Source: Actinomadura violacea (GTDB taxonomy: Bacteria; Actinomycetota; Actinomycetes; Streptosporangiales; Streptosporangiaceae). Taken from it: a stretch of DNA of 64,000 nt. Every line of letters begins with the position of its first letter. Position 1 is the first letter of the stretch. The notes beneath the pieces are model-generated. The model was not told the origin of the DNA. It made no database searches and saw only the letters and a program-made list of their open reading frames with translations. This document shows positions 32,999 to 41,989 of the stretch, piece after piece. The DNA is taken from positions 1 through 64,000 of the forward strand of contig NZ_JAGEPF010000047.1 in NCBI RefSeq assembly GCF_017573465.1, read 5' to 3'. Made by a program: the position numbers and the translations under genes.

Positions 32999-33856
32999 AT
33001 GTCCATCAGCGAGCGCTTATGGAACGAGACCTACGAACGCGAGACCAGGACCCGGCTGCAGGCCCGGGAGAACTTCCCGGTGGCCGCCCGCCTCCTGCCC
33101 GCCCGGTACCGGGCCCACCTGCTCGACGTCTACGGCTACGCCCGCCTCGTCGACGACATCGGCGACGAGGCGCCGCCGGATGAACGCGCCGGCCTGCTCG
33201 ACCTCGTGGAGCGCGACCTCGACCGGATCTACGCCGGCACCGTGCCCGAGATCCCCGTCATGCGCGCGCTGGCCCGCACCGTCCACGAGCGCCGGATCCC
33301 CGCCGAGCCGTTCCGGCGCCTAGTGCTGGCGAACCGCCGCGACCAGGTCGTCACCCGCTACCGGACGTTCGGTGAGCTGCTCGACTACTGCACGCTCTCC
33401 GCCGACCCCGTCGGCCACATCGTGCTGCACGTCTTCGGCGCCGCCACCCCCGCGCGCCTCCGCCTCTCCGACCGGATCTGCTCCGCGCTGCAGATCATCG
33501 AGCACTGCCAGGACGTCGGCGAGGACCACCGCGACGGCCGCGTCTACCTGCCGGAGGACGACCTGCGCCGGTTCGGCTGCACCGAGGACGACTTCCGCGC
33601 CGCGGCCACCCCGACCCGGCTGCGCGGTGTCATCGCCGTCCAGGCGGGAAGGGCAGGACGACTGCTCGCCGAGGGGGCGCCACTCGTCCGGACCCTGCCG
33701 GGGTTCGCGCGCGTCGCCGTGGCCGGGTACGCGGCGGGCGGGTCCGCCGCGCTCGCCGCGCTGGACCGCCGCGCCTACGACGTCCTGGCGGATCCGCCAC
33801 GCCCGAGGAAGACGCGGCTGCTGGCCGAGTGGTCGCGGATGCTGGGAAGGAGATGA
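32999..33856 (+). CDS. hpnC: Hydroxysqualene synthase HpnC
   Basis: Trans-prenyltransferase-fold enzyme of 285 residues from the ATG at 32999 with AAAGGAAA upstream. Aspartate-rich motifs: YARLVDDIGDE and QDVGEDHRDGRVYLP. In the three-step HpnCDE route, HpnC turns presqualene diphosphate into hydroxysqualene. First gene of the hopanoid operon; the HpnD gene starts 1 base after its stop. Confidence 0.92.
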   Translation: MSISERLWNETYERETRTRLQARENFPVAARLLPARYRAHLLDVYGYARLVDDIGDEAPPDERAGLLDLVERDLDRIYAGTVPEIPVMRALARTVHERRIPAEPFRRLVLANRRDQVVTRYRTFGELLDYCTLSADPVGHIVLHVFGAATPARLRLSDRICSALQIIEHCQDVGEDHRDGRVYLPEDDLRRFGCTEDDFRAAATPTRLRGVIAVQAGRAGRLLAEGAPLVRTLPGFARVAVAGYAAGGSAALAALDRRAYDVLADPPRPRKTRLLAEWSRMLGRR

Positions 33857-33857
33857 G

Positions 33858-34718
33858 ATGGACGCAGCCGGCGCCTACCGGCACTGCGAAGAGGTCGTCC
33901 GTTCGCAGGCGCGCAACTTCTCGTACGGGATCCGCCTCCTGCCCCCGCCGAAGCGCCGCGCGCTGAGCGCCGTCTACGCCTTCGCGCGGCGGATCGACGA
34001 CATCGGCGACGACATCGACGCGCCTCCCGATACGAGGCTGGCCGCGCTGGCCGCCGAGCGGGACCGCCTCGCCGGCCTCGACGCCCACCCGGACGACCCC
34101 GTGATGGTCGCCCTCGCGGACGCGGCGCGCCGCATGCCGGTCCCGCTGGAGGCGTTCGGCGAGCTGATCGACGGCTGCGAGGCCGACGTCCGCGGCGCCG
34201 CCTACGACACCTTCGACGACCTGCTCTGGTACTGCCGGTGCGTCGCCGGTTCGATCGGCCGGCTGTCGCTCGGCGTGTTCGGCACCGGCGACCTCCGGGT
34301 CGCGCGGGCGCGCGCCGACGCGCTCGGCGTCGCGCTGCAGCTCACCAACATCCTGCGGGACGTCCGCGAGGACCGGCTCGGCGGCCGCGTCTACCTGCCG
34401 GCGAAGGACCTCGCGCGGTTCGGCTGCACGCTGGACCAGGACGCGTCCGGCCGCTTCACCGACCCGCCGGAGCAGCTCGCGACGCTCGTCCGGTTCCAGG
34501 CGGCGCGCGCGGGCGAGTGGTACGGCAACGGTCTGCGGCTGCTGCCGATGCTCGACCGGCGCAGCGCCGCGTGCACGGGGACGATGGCCGGCATCTACCG
34601 GCGCCTGCTGCGGCGCATCACCGCCGACCCGGCGAGCGCGCTGGCGAGCCGCATGTCACTGCCCGCGTGGGAGAAGGCGGCCGTCGCCGCGACGGCGCTC
34701 ACCGGGATCCGGCGGTGA
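33858..34718 (+). CDS. hpnD: Presqualene diphosphate synthase HpnD
   Basis: Squalene/phytoene synthase family protein of 286 residues. It has ARNFSYGIRLLPPPKRRALS, the first metal motif RRIDDIGDDID and the second QLTNILRDVREDRLGGRVYLP. It joins two farnesyl diphosphates into presqualene diphosphate, the substrate of HpnC. Its stop overlaps the GTG of hpnE. Confidence 0.93.
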   Translation: MDAAGAYRHCEEVVRSQARNFSYGIRLLPPPKRRALSAVYAFARRIDDIGDDIDAPPDTRLAALAAERDRLAGLDAHPDDPVMVALADAARRMPVPLEAFGELIDGCEADVRGAAYDTFDDLLWYCRCVAGSIGRLSLGVFGTGDLRVARARADALGVALQLTNILRDVREDRLGGRVYLPAKDLARFGCTLDQDASGRFTDPPEQLATLVRFQAARAGEWYGNGLRLLPMLDRRSAACTGTMAGIYRRLLRRITADPASALASRMSLPAWEKAAVAATALTGIRR

Positions 34719-36049
34719 ACCCCCGGGGGAACGCCGCCGCCGTCGTCGGCGGCGGCCTCGCCGGGATCAGCGCCGCGCTCGCCCTGCTGGAGGCGGGCGT
34801 GCGGACCACCCTCTACGAGGCGCGTCCGCGGCTCGGGGGCGCGACCCACTCGTTCGACCGCGACGGCCTGACCGTCGACAACGGGCAGCACGTCTTCCTG
34901 AAGTGCTGCACCGCCTACCGGGGGCTGCTGGAGCGGCTGGACGCGCTGGACTTCGTCCGCGTCCAGGACCGCCTCGACATCCCCGTCCTCACACCGGACG
35001 GCCCTGCCGGAAGGCTGCGCCGGGCGAATGCGCCGGGGCCGCTGCACCTGCTGCCCGCGCTCGCCCGGTACCGGCTGATGCCGCCGGGCGACCGGCTGCG
35101 GGCCGTCCGCGCGTCGCTGGCCCTGCAGGGCGTCGACCCGCAGGACCCGGCGCTCGACGGGCAGGCGATGGGCGCCTGGCTCGCCGCCCACGGCCAGCGC
35201 GAACGCGCCCGCACCGCGCTGTGGGAGCTGTTCCTGATCTCGGCGCTGAACATCGGCGTGGACGACGCCGCGATGGGCCCCGCGGCGATGGTGTGCAAGC
35301 AGGGCCTGCTCGGCCGCTCCGACGCCGCCGACATCGGCGTCCCGACCGTCCCGCTCGGCGAGCTGCACGGCGTGCTCGCGGCGAAGCGGATCGAGCGGCT
35401 CGGCGGGCGGGTCCACCTGAAGGCGAAGGTGTCGGCGGTCGAGGCCGGGCCGAAGCTCGTGGTGGACGGCGAACCGGTCGCCGCGGACGCCGTCGTCGTC
35501 GCGGTGCCGCACCGGGCGGCGGCACCGCTCGTCCCGGCGCAGGCGTGCCCGGACCGGGACCGCTGGGCCGGCCTCGGCGCCAGCCCGATCATCAACGTCC
35601 ACGTCGTCTACGACCGGCCGGTCATGGACGTACCGTTCGCCGCCGCCGTCGACTCGGTTGTGCAATGGGTGTTCGACCGCACCGAGATCAGCGGGCTGGC
35701 CGACGGCCAGTACCTCGCCGTATCGGTGTCGGCCGCCGACGACTGGATCGACACGCCCGCCGCCGACGTCCGAGCCGCCTTCCTGCCCGCCCTGGAACGG
35801 CTGTTCCCCGCCGCCCGCCGGGCCCGCGTCACCGACTTCTTCGTCACCCGCGAACGTCACGCGACGTTCCGCCAGAGCCCCGGCAGCGGCGCGCTGCGTC
35901 CCGCGTCCGCGACGCGCCTGCCCGGGCTGTTCCTCGCCGGCGCGTGGACCGACACGGGCTGGCCCGACACCATGGAGGGGGCAGTGCGCAGTGGACTGAC
36001 CGCCGCCCGGCTGGTCCGGCGGCACCTGGACGGGGTGAGCGGCCGATGA
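34715..36049 (+). CDS. hpnE: Squalene-forming FAD-dependent desaturase HpnE
   Basis: Flavoprotein of 444 residues starting at a GTG (34715) that overlaps the previous stop. FAD-binding motif AAVVGGGLAGISAALALLEA with the downstream acidic residue (TLYEARPRLGGATHSF); the C-terminal FAD motif is LPGLFLAGAWTDTGWPDTME. HpnE reduces hydroxysqualene to squalene. The amine-oxidase/phytoene-desaturase fold fits; the position within the hpn operon makes the assignment firm. Confidence 0.92.
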   Translation: MNPRGNAAAVVGGGLAGISAALALLEAGVRTTLYEARPRLGGATHSFDRDGLTVDNGQHVFLKCCTAYRGLLERLDALDFVRVQDRLDIPVLTPDGPAGRLRRANAPGPLHLLPALARYRLMPPGDRLRAVRASLALQGVDPQDPALDGQAMGAWLAAHGQRERARTALWELFLISALNIGVDDAAMGPAAMVCKQGLLGRSDAADIGVPTVPLGELHGVLAAKRIERLGGRVHLKAKVSAVEAGPKLVVDGEPVAADAVVVAVPHRAAAPLVPAQACPDRDRWAGLGASPIINVHVVYDRPVMDVPFAAAVDSVVQWVFDRTEISGLADGQYLAVSVSAADDWIDTPAADVRAAFLPALERLFPAARRARVTDFFVTRERHATFRQSPGSGALRPASATRLPGLFLAGAWTDTGWPDTMEGAVRSGLTAARLVRRHLDGVSGR

Positions 36050-37056
36050 CCGCCGTCCCCGGCTCGATCACCGGCGGGCGCGCCCTCGTCGACGAGGCGA
36101 TGCGCGCCTGCGTGGACCGGCTCGACCCGGCCAACCGGCGCGTCATCGCCTACCACCTCGGCTGGACCGACGCCGACGGCCGGCCCGCCGCGGCCGGCGG
36201 CAAGGCGCTGCGCCCCGCGCTGGCGATGCTGTCGGGGCGGGCCGCCGGCGCGCCGCCGCAGAACGCGCTGCCCGGCGCGGTCGCCGTGGAGTTCGTGCAC
36301 GCGTTCTCGCTGCTGCACGACGACATCATGGACGGCGACCGGACCCGCCGGCACCGCCCCGCCGCGTGGACGGTGTTCGGCGCCGCCGCCGCGATCCTCG
36401 CCGGCGACGCGCTGCTGACGCTGTCGGAGGAGCTGCTGCTGGAGCACCACACGCGCGGCGCGCACTGGGCCGCGGAGGCGCTGACCGCCGCCACCCAGCG
36501 GCTCATCTCCGGCCAGGCCCTCGACATGGGCTTCGAGACGCGCGCCGACGTCACCCTCGACGAGTGCCTGACGATGGCGTCCGACAAGACCGGCGCGCTG
36601 CTGGCCTGCGCCAGCTCCATCGGCGCGATGCTCGGCGAGGCGCCCGCCGAGCTGGTCACCGCCCTCACCGGGTACGGGACGGAGATGGGACTGGCGTTCC
36701 AGCTCGTCGACGACCTGCTCGGCATCTGGGGGAGCCCGGAGACGACCGGCAAGCCCGTGCTGTCCGACCTGCGCGCCCGCAAGAAGTCGCTGCCGGTCGT
36801 GGCCGCGCTCACCGCCGGGACGCCCGGGTCCGCGCGGCTCGCCGAGCTGTACGCCGCGCCCGGCGACCCCGCCGAGTCCGACCTGCTGGAGATGGCGGAG
36901 CTGGTCGAGGCCGCGGGCGGCCGCGCCTGGGCCGAGGCGGAGGCGGACCGCCGCGTCGCGCTGGCCGCCAAGCACGTCGACGACGTCGAGATGGACGACG
37001 CGGTCCGCGCCGAGCTCCGCGACGTCGCGCTGTTCGTCACCGCCCGGGACCACTGA
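36046..37056 (+). CDS. Polyprenyl diphosphate synthase (probably farnesyl diphosphate synthase)
   Basis: Trans-isoprenyl diphosphate synthase of 336 residues. First aspartate-rich motif SLLHDDIMDGDRTRRHRP, second FQLVDDLLGIWG, with the KALRPALAML substrate loop. In an actinobacterial hopanoid operon it supplies farnesyl diphosphate. Chain length cannot be proven from sequence. Start overlaps the hpnE stop; 70 bases separate it from shc. Confidence 0.92.
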   Translation: MTAVPGSITGGRALVDEAMRACVDRLDPANRRVIAYHLGWTDADGRPAAAGGKALRPALAMLSGRAAGAPPQNALPGAVAVEFVHAFSLLHDDIMDGDRTRRHRPAAWTVFGAAAAILAGDALLTLSEELLLEHHTRGAHWAAEALTAATQRLISGQALDMGFETRADVTLDECLTMASDKTGALLACASSIGAMLGEAPAELVTALTGYGTEMGLAFQLVDDLLGIWGSPETTGKPVLSDLRARKKSLPVVAALTAGTPGSARLAELYAAPGDPAESDLLEMAELVEAAGGRAWAEAEADRRVALAAKHVDDVEMDDAVRAELRDVALFVTARDH

Positions 37057-37126
37057 CCGGCGGATCCCGCCCCCGGGACCACCCCGCACCCGAGAAAACG
37101 GAGACCGTCAGAAAGCAGGATGCCGA

Positions 37127-38992
37127 ATGACCACGACGGAAGCCCCCGGACTCACCGAAGCGGCCGCGGCCGCCGTCGAGGCGGCCCGCGACCACCTGCT
37201 CGGCCTGCAGTCGGCCGAGGGCTGGTGGAAGGCGGAGCTGGAGACCAACGTCACCATGGACGCCGAGGACCTGCTGCTGCGCCAGTTCCTCGGCATCCGC
37301 ACCGATGCGGAGACCGCCGCGGCGGCGCGCTGGATCCGCTCGCAGCAGCGCTCCGACGGGACGTGGGCGAACTTCCACGGAGGCCCGCCGGACCCGTCCA
37401 CCACCATCGAGGCGTACGCCGCGCTGCGGCTCGCCGGCGACCCCCCGGACGCCGCGCACATGCGCAAGGCCGCCGCCTACGCGCGCGAGGCCGGCGGCAT
37501 CGAGGGCAGCCGCGTGTTCACCCGCATCTGGCTCGCGCTGTTCGGCCAGTGGTCCTGGGACGACCTGCCCGTCATGCCGCCGGAGCTGATGTTCCTGCCG
37601 AGCCGCGTCCCGCTGAACGTCTACAGCTGGGCCTGCTGGGCGCGGCAGACGATCGTCCCGCTGACCGTCCTCGGGTCGCTGCGCCCCGTCCGGTCCCTGC
37701 CGTTCGACCTGCCTGAGCTGCGCGCGGGCCGGCGCCCCGTCCAGAACGCGACCGGCTGGGGGAAGGCGTTCAACGCCCTCGACCGGTTCCTGCACGTCTA
37801 CGAGAAGGCCCCGGTGCGGCCCCTGCGGAACGCCGCGCTGCGCCGCGCCGCGGAGTGGATCGTCGCGCGGCAGGAGGCGGACGGCTGCTGGGGCGGCATC
37901 CAGCCGCCGTGGGTGTACTCGCTGATGGCGCTGAGCCTGCTCGGCTACGACCTCGACCATCCGGTGATGAAGCGCGGCCTCGCCGGGCTCGACCGGTTCA
38001 CGATCGAGGACGGGAAGGGCCGCCGCCTGGAGGCGTGCCAGTCGCCGGTCTGGGACACCGTCCTCGCGATGAACGCGCTGTCGGACGCGGGCGCGCCCGC
38101 CGGCGACCCGGCGCTGCTGCGCGCCGCCCGCTGGATCGTGGACGAGGAGATCCACGGGCCGGGGGACTGGTCGGTGCGCCGCCCGGACCTGCCGCCGGGC
38201 GGCTGGGCGTTCGAGTTCGACAACGACCTGTACCCCGACACCGACGACACCGCCGAGGCGATCCTCGCGCTGCGCCGCTCCGGGCTGCCCGAGGCCCGCG
38301 GCCCGATCGACCGGGCCGTCCGCTGGATGTCCGGGATGGCCTCCAAGGACGGCGGGTTCGCCGCCTTCGACGCCGACAACACCCAGGAACTGTGCACCAA
38401 GCTGCCGTTCTGCGACTTCGGCGCCGTCATCGACCCGCCGTCGGCGGACGTCACCGCGCACGTGGTCGAGGCCCTCGCCAAGGAGGGCCACGCGGAGTCG
38501 CCCGTCACCAAGCGCGCCGTCGTGTGGCTGCTGAAGGCGCAGGAGGCCGACGGGTCCTGGTTCGGCCGGTGGGGCGCCAACCACGTCTACGGCACGGGCG
38601 GCGTGGTCCCCGCGCTGATCGCCGCGGGCGTCCGCCCGGACAAGCCGCCGATCCGCCGCGCCGTCGCCTGGCTGGAGCACCACCAGAACCCCGACGGCGG
38701 CTGGGGCGAGGACCTGCGCTCCTACGACGACCCGTCCTGGATCGGGCGCGGCACGTCCACCCCGTCGCAGACGGCCTGGGCGCTGCTCGCGCTCCTCGCC
38801 GCCGGCGAACGCTCCCCGGCCGTCGAAGCCGGCGTCCGCTGGCTCGTCGACAACCAGCGCCCGGACGGCACCTGGGACGAGGACCAGTTCACCGGCACCG
38901 GCTTCCCCGGCGACTTCTACATCAACTACCACCTGTACCGGCTGGTGTTCCCCATCAGCGCCCTCGGCCGCTACCTGGGACGGGACCGGTGA
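37127..38992 (+). CDS. shc: Squalene-hopene cyclase
   Basis: Class II triterpene cyclase of 621 residues, the normal size. The protonating DxDDTA motif is YPDTDDTAEAIL near residue 370. Several QW repeats are visible (QSAEGWWKAELE, RQEADGCWGG, QEADGSWFGRWG, QNPDGGWGED, QRPDGTWDED). It cyclises squalene to hopene/hopanol. The GTG of the following short ORF overlaps its stop codon. Confidence 0.96.
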   Translation: MTTTEAPGLTEAAAAAVEAARDHLLGLQSAEGWWKAELETNVTMDAEDLLLRQFLGIRTDAETAAAARWIRSQQRSDGTWANFHGGPPDPSTTIEAYAALRLAGDPPDAAHMRKAAAYAREAGGIEGSRVFTRIWLALFGQWSWDDLPVMPPELMFLPSRVPLNVYSWACWARQTIVPLTVLGSLRPVRSLPFDLPELRAGRRPVQNATGWGKAFNALDRFLHVYEKAPVRPLRNAALRRAAEWIVARQEADGCWGGIQPPWVYSLMALSLLGYDLDHPVMKRGLAGLDRFTIEDGKGRRLEACQSPVWDTVLAMNALSDAGAPAGDPALLRAARWIVDEEIHGPGDWSVRRPDLPPGGWAFEFDNDLYPDTDDTAEAILALRRSGLPEARGPIDRAVRWMSGMASKDGGFAAFDADNTQELCTKLPFCDFGAVIDPPSADVTAHVVEALAKEGHAESPVTKRAVVWLLKAQEADGSWFGRWGANHVYGTGGVVPALIAAGVRPDKPPIRRAVAWLEHHQNPDGGWGEDLRSYDDPSWIGRGTSTPSQTAWALLALLAAGERSPAVEAGVRWLVDNQRPDGTWDEDQFTGTGFPGDFYINYHLYRLVFPISALGRYLGRDR

Positions 38993-39132
38993 CACGGCTC
39001 GCCGTGTGCGCGGCGCTCGGCACCGAGGCCCGGGCACTCGCACGCGAGCAGATCGTCCACACCCCGCCCGACGTCCCGCTCGGCCCCGCCGAGATCACCG
39101 AGTTCACCCCGCCGAAGGAGGTCCGACCATAA
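38989..39132 (+). CDS. 47-residue coupled ORF, probable remnant of hpnG
   Basis: The GTG overlaps the shc stop and its TAA overlaps the hpnH start (TAATG), so it keeps perfect operon coupling. The N-terminus, TRLAVCAALGTEARALA, resembles the start of hopanoid-associated nucleoside phosphorylase HpnG, which normally has about 200 residues and lies between shc and hpnH. The rest (EQIVHTPPDVPLGPAEITEF) may be the old C-terminal tail. The simplest reading is an in-frame internal deletion. A free-standing small protein is the alternative. Confidence 0.5.
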   Translation: MTRLAVCAALGTEARALAREQIVHTPPDVPLGPAEITEFTPPKEVRP

Positions 39133-40136
39133 TGCCGATGCCACTGCGCCAGAGCGTCCGCGTCGCCTCGCACATCATGACCAACAAGGCGCGCGGCAAG
39201 GACAAGTTCCCGCTCATCATGGAGCTCGAGCCGCTGTTCGCCTGCAACCTCGCATGCGCGGGCTGCGGCAAGATCCAGCACCCCGCCGACGTGCTGAAGC
39301 GGCGCATGCCGGTCGAGCAGGCCATCGCCGCCGTCAAGGAATGCGGCGCCCCGATGGTGTCGATCGCCGGCGGCGAACCGCTCATGCACCCGCAGATCGG
39401 CGAGATGGTCGACGAACTCGTCAAGATGAAGAAGTTCGTCTTCCTCTGCACGAACGCGCTGCTCGTCCCCAAGAAGCTCGACAAGTTCAAGCCGTCGCCC
39501 TACTTCGCCTTCACCGTCCACATCGACGGCCTCCAGGAAAGGCACGACGAGTCCGTCTGCAAGGAGGGCGTCTTCGACGACGCGGTCGCCGCCGTCAAAC
39601 TCATCAAGGAACGCGGCTTCCGCGTCACCACCAACACCACGTTCTTCAACACCGACACCCCGCAGACCGTCATCGACGTCCTGAACTACCTCAACGACGA
39701 CCTCCAGGTCGACGAGATGATGCTCTCGCCCGGCTACGCCTACGACAAGGCGCCCGACCAGGAGCACTTCCTCGGCGTCCAGGAGACCCGCGAACTGTTC
39801 CGCAAGGCCTTCGCGGACGGCAACCGCAAGCGCTGGCGCCTGAACCACTCACCCCTGTTCCTCGACTTCCTCGAAGGCAAGGCCGACTTCGGCTGCACCG
39901 CCTGGGCGATCCCGTCCTACTCCCTCTTCGGCTGGCAGCGCCCCTGCTACCTGATGTCGGACGGCTACGCGCAGACCTACCAGGAACTGCTCGACGACAC
40001 CGACTGGGAGTCCTACGGCCGCGGCCGCGACCCGCGCTGCGCCAACTGCATGGCCCACTGCGGCTACGAGCCGACCGCGGTCTTCACCACCCTCGGCTCC
40101 CTAAAACAATCCCTACGCGCCCTACGCGAAAACTAA
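39132..40136 (+). CDS. hpnH: Radical SAM adenosylhopane synthase HpnH
   Basis: Radical SAM enzyme of 334 residues. The cluster-binding cysteines are in FACNLACAGCGKI, followed by VSIAGGEPLMHPQI. Additional cysteines lie in the C-terminal twitch region (FGCTAWA, RCANCMAHCGYEP). HpnH links the 5'-deoxyadenosyl group to the hopene backbone to form adenosylhopane, the first step of side-chain synthesis. Last gene of the hopanoid cluster here; the dxs, ispG and hpnO genes that often follow in Streptomyces are absent. Confidence 0.95.
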   Translation: MPMPLRQSVRVASHIMTNKARGKDKFPLIMELEPLFACNLACAGCGKIQHPADVLKRRMPVEQAIAAVKECGAPMVSIAGGEPLMHPQIGEMVDELVKMKKFVFLCTNALLVPKKLDKFKPSPYFAFTVHIDGLQERHDESVCKEGVFDDAVAAVKLIKERGFRVTTNTTFFNTDTPQTVIDVLNYLNDDLQVDEMMLSPGYAYDKAPDQEHFLGVQETRELFRKAFADGNRKRWRLNHSPLFLDFLEGKADFGCTAWAIPSYSLFGWQRPCYLMSDGYAQTYQELLDDTDWESYGRGRDPRCANCMAHCGYEPTAVFTTLGSLKQSLRALREN

Positions 40137-41078
40137 CCCGCACCCACACACAGGCCACGAACCGCACACCCACCCAACCCACCGGAGCCGCGCACCTTCC
40201 ACACACCCACACACACCGCCCGTCCCGCACACTCATGCACCCGCGTGCCCACAAACGGGCACGCGCCCGCGCGCACACACCCAAGCAGCCTCACACCCGC
40301 GCGGCATCGCCCCGCTCGGGCGGGCTCACACCCGCGCGCACCGTGCCGCGCCGCCCACCCGCACCGCTCACGCGTGTGCACGCTCTTGAGCAGCGCACCC
40401 ACACACGTCCCCCGCCTACAATTCATGTCTCCAGTGCACGCCCAGACGCAGCGCAGGTCCCCACCCTGCACGCGCGCCAAACGCCCCACACTTGTAGACA
40501 CGCACGTCCGCAGCGCGCTTGTCCACCCAAGCGCCCCGCATACAACGCACGCCTGCGCTCACTACGCCCATGCCCAACGCACACTTGCACGCTCGCCCGT
40601 GCACGGCGCGCGCCCGCATGCGACCTGCGCCCGCGCTCAGTGCGTGCCCGCATACGACGTCCGCCCGCATATGATTCGGCGCTCGTATGAGCGCGTGTTC
40701 CGGACACACAGTTGCCCGCACACGGTGTCCTAGCGCGGGCCCTACGCTCCGCGAAGGTCGGCGCCCGCGCAGGCACAAGCCTGCACTCGCCGCACGCCCA
40801 CGCTCACCGCGCACTTGCACAACGCATGTCCGCAGCACGCTCGTCCGCGCAACACGCACTCGCGCGGGGCGCGTGCCCGCACTCGCTACGCCCCTGCGCA
40901 GCGCACATCTGCACGCCCGTTCGCGCCCCACGCCCCGTTTGCCCCCACGGGCGCTCGCGCACGGGGTGCGCTCGCAAAGGACGTGCGTCGGGCTTCGGGG
41001 GCGGGCCGGGATCAGGTCATGCGTGGGGCGGGTGCCCGCCTGGGGCGTCCGGGTGCTGGTGCGCGCGGGTATTGGGGC
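40137..41078. other. Non-coding CA-rich region with a diverged internal duplication
   Basis: Almost 1 kb without a convincing gene. To about 40980 the + strand is rich in CAC/GCAC/CGCA words; then the bias flips to G and T. A 24-nt word at 40501-40524 recurs at 40823-40846 with 3 mismatches, and similarity continues (CTACGCCC... at 40562 and 40886), so about 110 bp seem duplicated 322 bp apart. CCCGCATRYGAY occurs three times at 40613, 40647 and 40664. Open frames on either strand have unnatural Cys/Arg/His-rich products and no ribosome sites. Confidence 0.6.
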
Positions 41079-41118
41079 GCGCATCGGGGCCCGCACGGGG
41101 TGCGGGCCCCGATGCGCG
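41078..41118 (-). terminator. Strong hairpin terminator of the sigma-factor gene
   Basis: A 19-bp perfect stem (left arm 41078-41096, right arm 41100-41118) closes a GGG loop. It lies 23 bases past the stop codon of the sigma gene. No T-tract follows, as is common in actinomycetes. Confidence 0.75.
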
Positions 41119-41140
41119 TCTCGTGCACGCGGGGTGGGGG

Positions 41141-41944
41141 TCAGGTGCCGTACATCTGTTCGCGCAGGTGGCGCAGTGTCTTGCTGAGCAGGCGCGAGAC
41201 GTGCATCTGGGATATGCCGAGCTCCTGTGCGATCTGCGACTGGGTCTTGTTGCCGAAGAAGCGCAGCAGCACGATCGTCCGCTCCCGCTTCGGCAACTGG
41301 GCCAGCAGGGCGTGGAGTGCCTCGCCGTCGACGACGTGCTGGAGTGCGGCGTCCTCGGTCCCGAGCCGCTCCGCGAGCGGGCTCGCGTCGGGGTCGTCGC
41401 CGCCGGTGCAGTCCAGAGAGAGCGGCCTGTAGGACTCCCACGCCAGGAGGGCGTCGGTGACCTCCTCCACGGTGACGCCGAGTACGGTGGCGAGCTCGCC
41501 GGGCGTGGGGGATCGGCCGTGCGCTTGAAGGAATCGCTGGGTGGCGCGCTGCAATCGGGGTCGCAGCTCCTGGATACGACGGGACACGCGGATGCCCCAC
41601 GTCCGGTCCCGAAAGTAGCGGCGGACCTCCCCGAGCACCATCGGGTAGGCGTAGACGAAGAACTGGTCGCCGCGTTCGGGATCGAACCTGTTGATGGCGT
41701 TGACGAGGCCGAGGTAGGCCACCTGCGCCAGATCCTCCACCGGTTCTCCCCGGTGGGCGTAGCGGTGCGCGATCCGCTGCACCATCGGTGCGTGCATCCG
41801 GACGAGCGCCGCGCGCAGTTTCTCTCTGCGGGCGCCGTCCGTGTCGGGACGGTTCATCTCCATCAACAGTGCCTCGGCGGACTGGCCCGCCGGGCCGGCG
41901 CCCGCACGGGGCGGGGCCGCGACCGATGTCGCTGGGGAGCTCAG
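41141..41944 (-). CDS. SigB/SigF-family RNA polymerase sigma factor
   Basis: Sigma-70 group 3 protein of about 267 residues. Region 2: AYLGLVNAINRFDPERGDQF, YAYPMVLGEVRRYFRDRTWG; region 3: GRSPTPGELATVLGVTVEEV; region 4: LPKRERTIVLLRFFGNKTQS and ELGISQMHVSRLLSKTLRHL. The best ribosome site is AGGAGGTGATC (41948-41958), placing an unusual CTG start at 41944 with 8-nt spacing. A TTG at 41989 and a GTG at 41953 inside the ribosome site are in frame but fit less well. Such sigma factors control stress or sporulation genes and are held by anti-sigma kinases; no anti-sigma gene is adjacent. Confidence 0.85.
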   Translation of the reverse strand: MSSPATSVAAPPRAGAGPAGQSAEALLMEMNRPDTDGARREKLRAALVRMHAPMVQRIAHRYAHRGEPVEDLAQVAYLGLVNAINRFDPERGDQFFVYAYPMVLGEVRRYFRDRTWGIRVSRRIQELRPRLQRATQRFLQAHGRSPTPGELATVLGVTVEEVTDALLAWESYRPLSLDCTGGDDPDASPLAERLGTEDAALQHVVDGEALHALLAQLPKRERTIVLLRFFGNKTQSQIAQELGISQMHVSRLLSKTLRHLREQMYGT

Positions 41945-41989
41945 ACCGATCACCTCCTGTCGAAGCCGGAGCCGTGCTCGAGACCTCAA

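Noticed and set aside
40137..41078. CRISPR array or simple satellite in the CA-rich region
   Set aside because: Repeats are few, diverged and unevenly spaced, with no constant repeat/spacer pattern.
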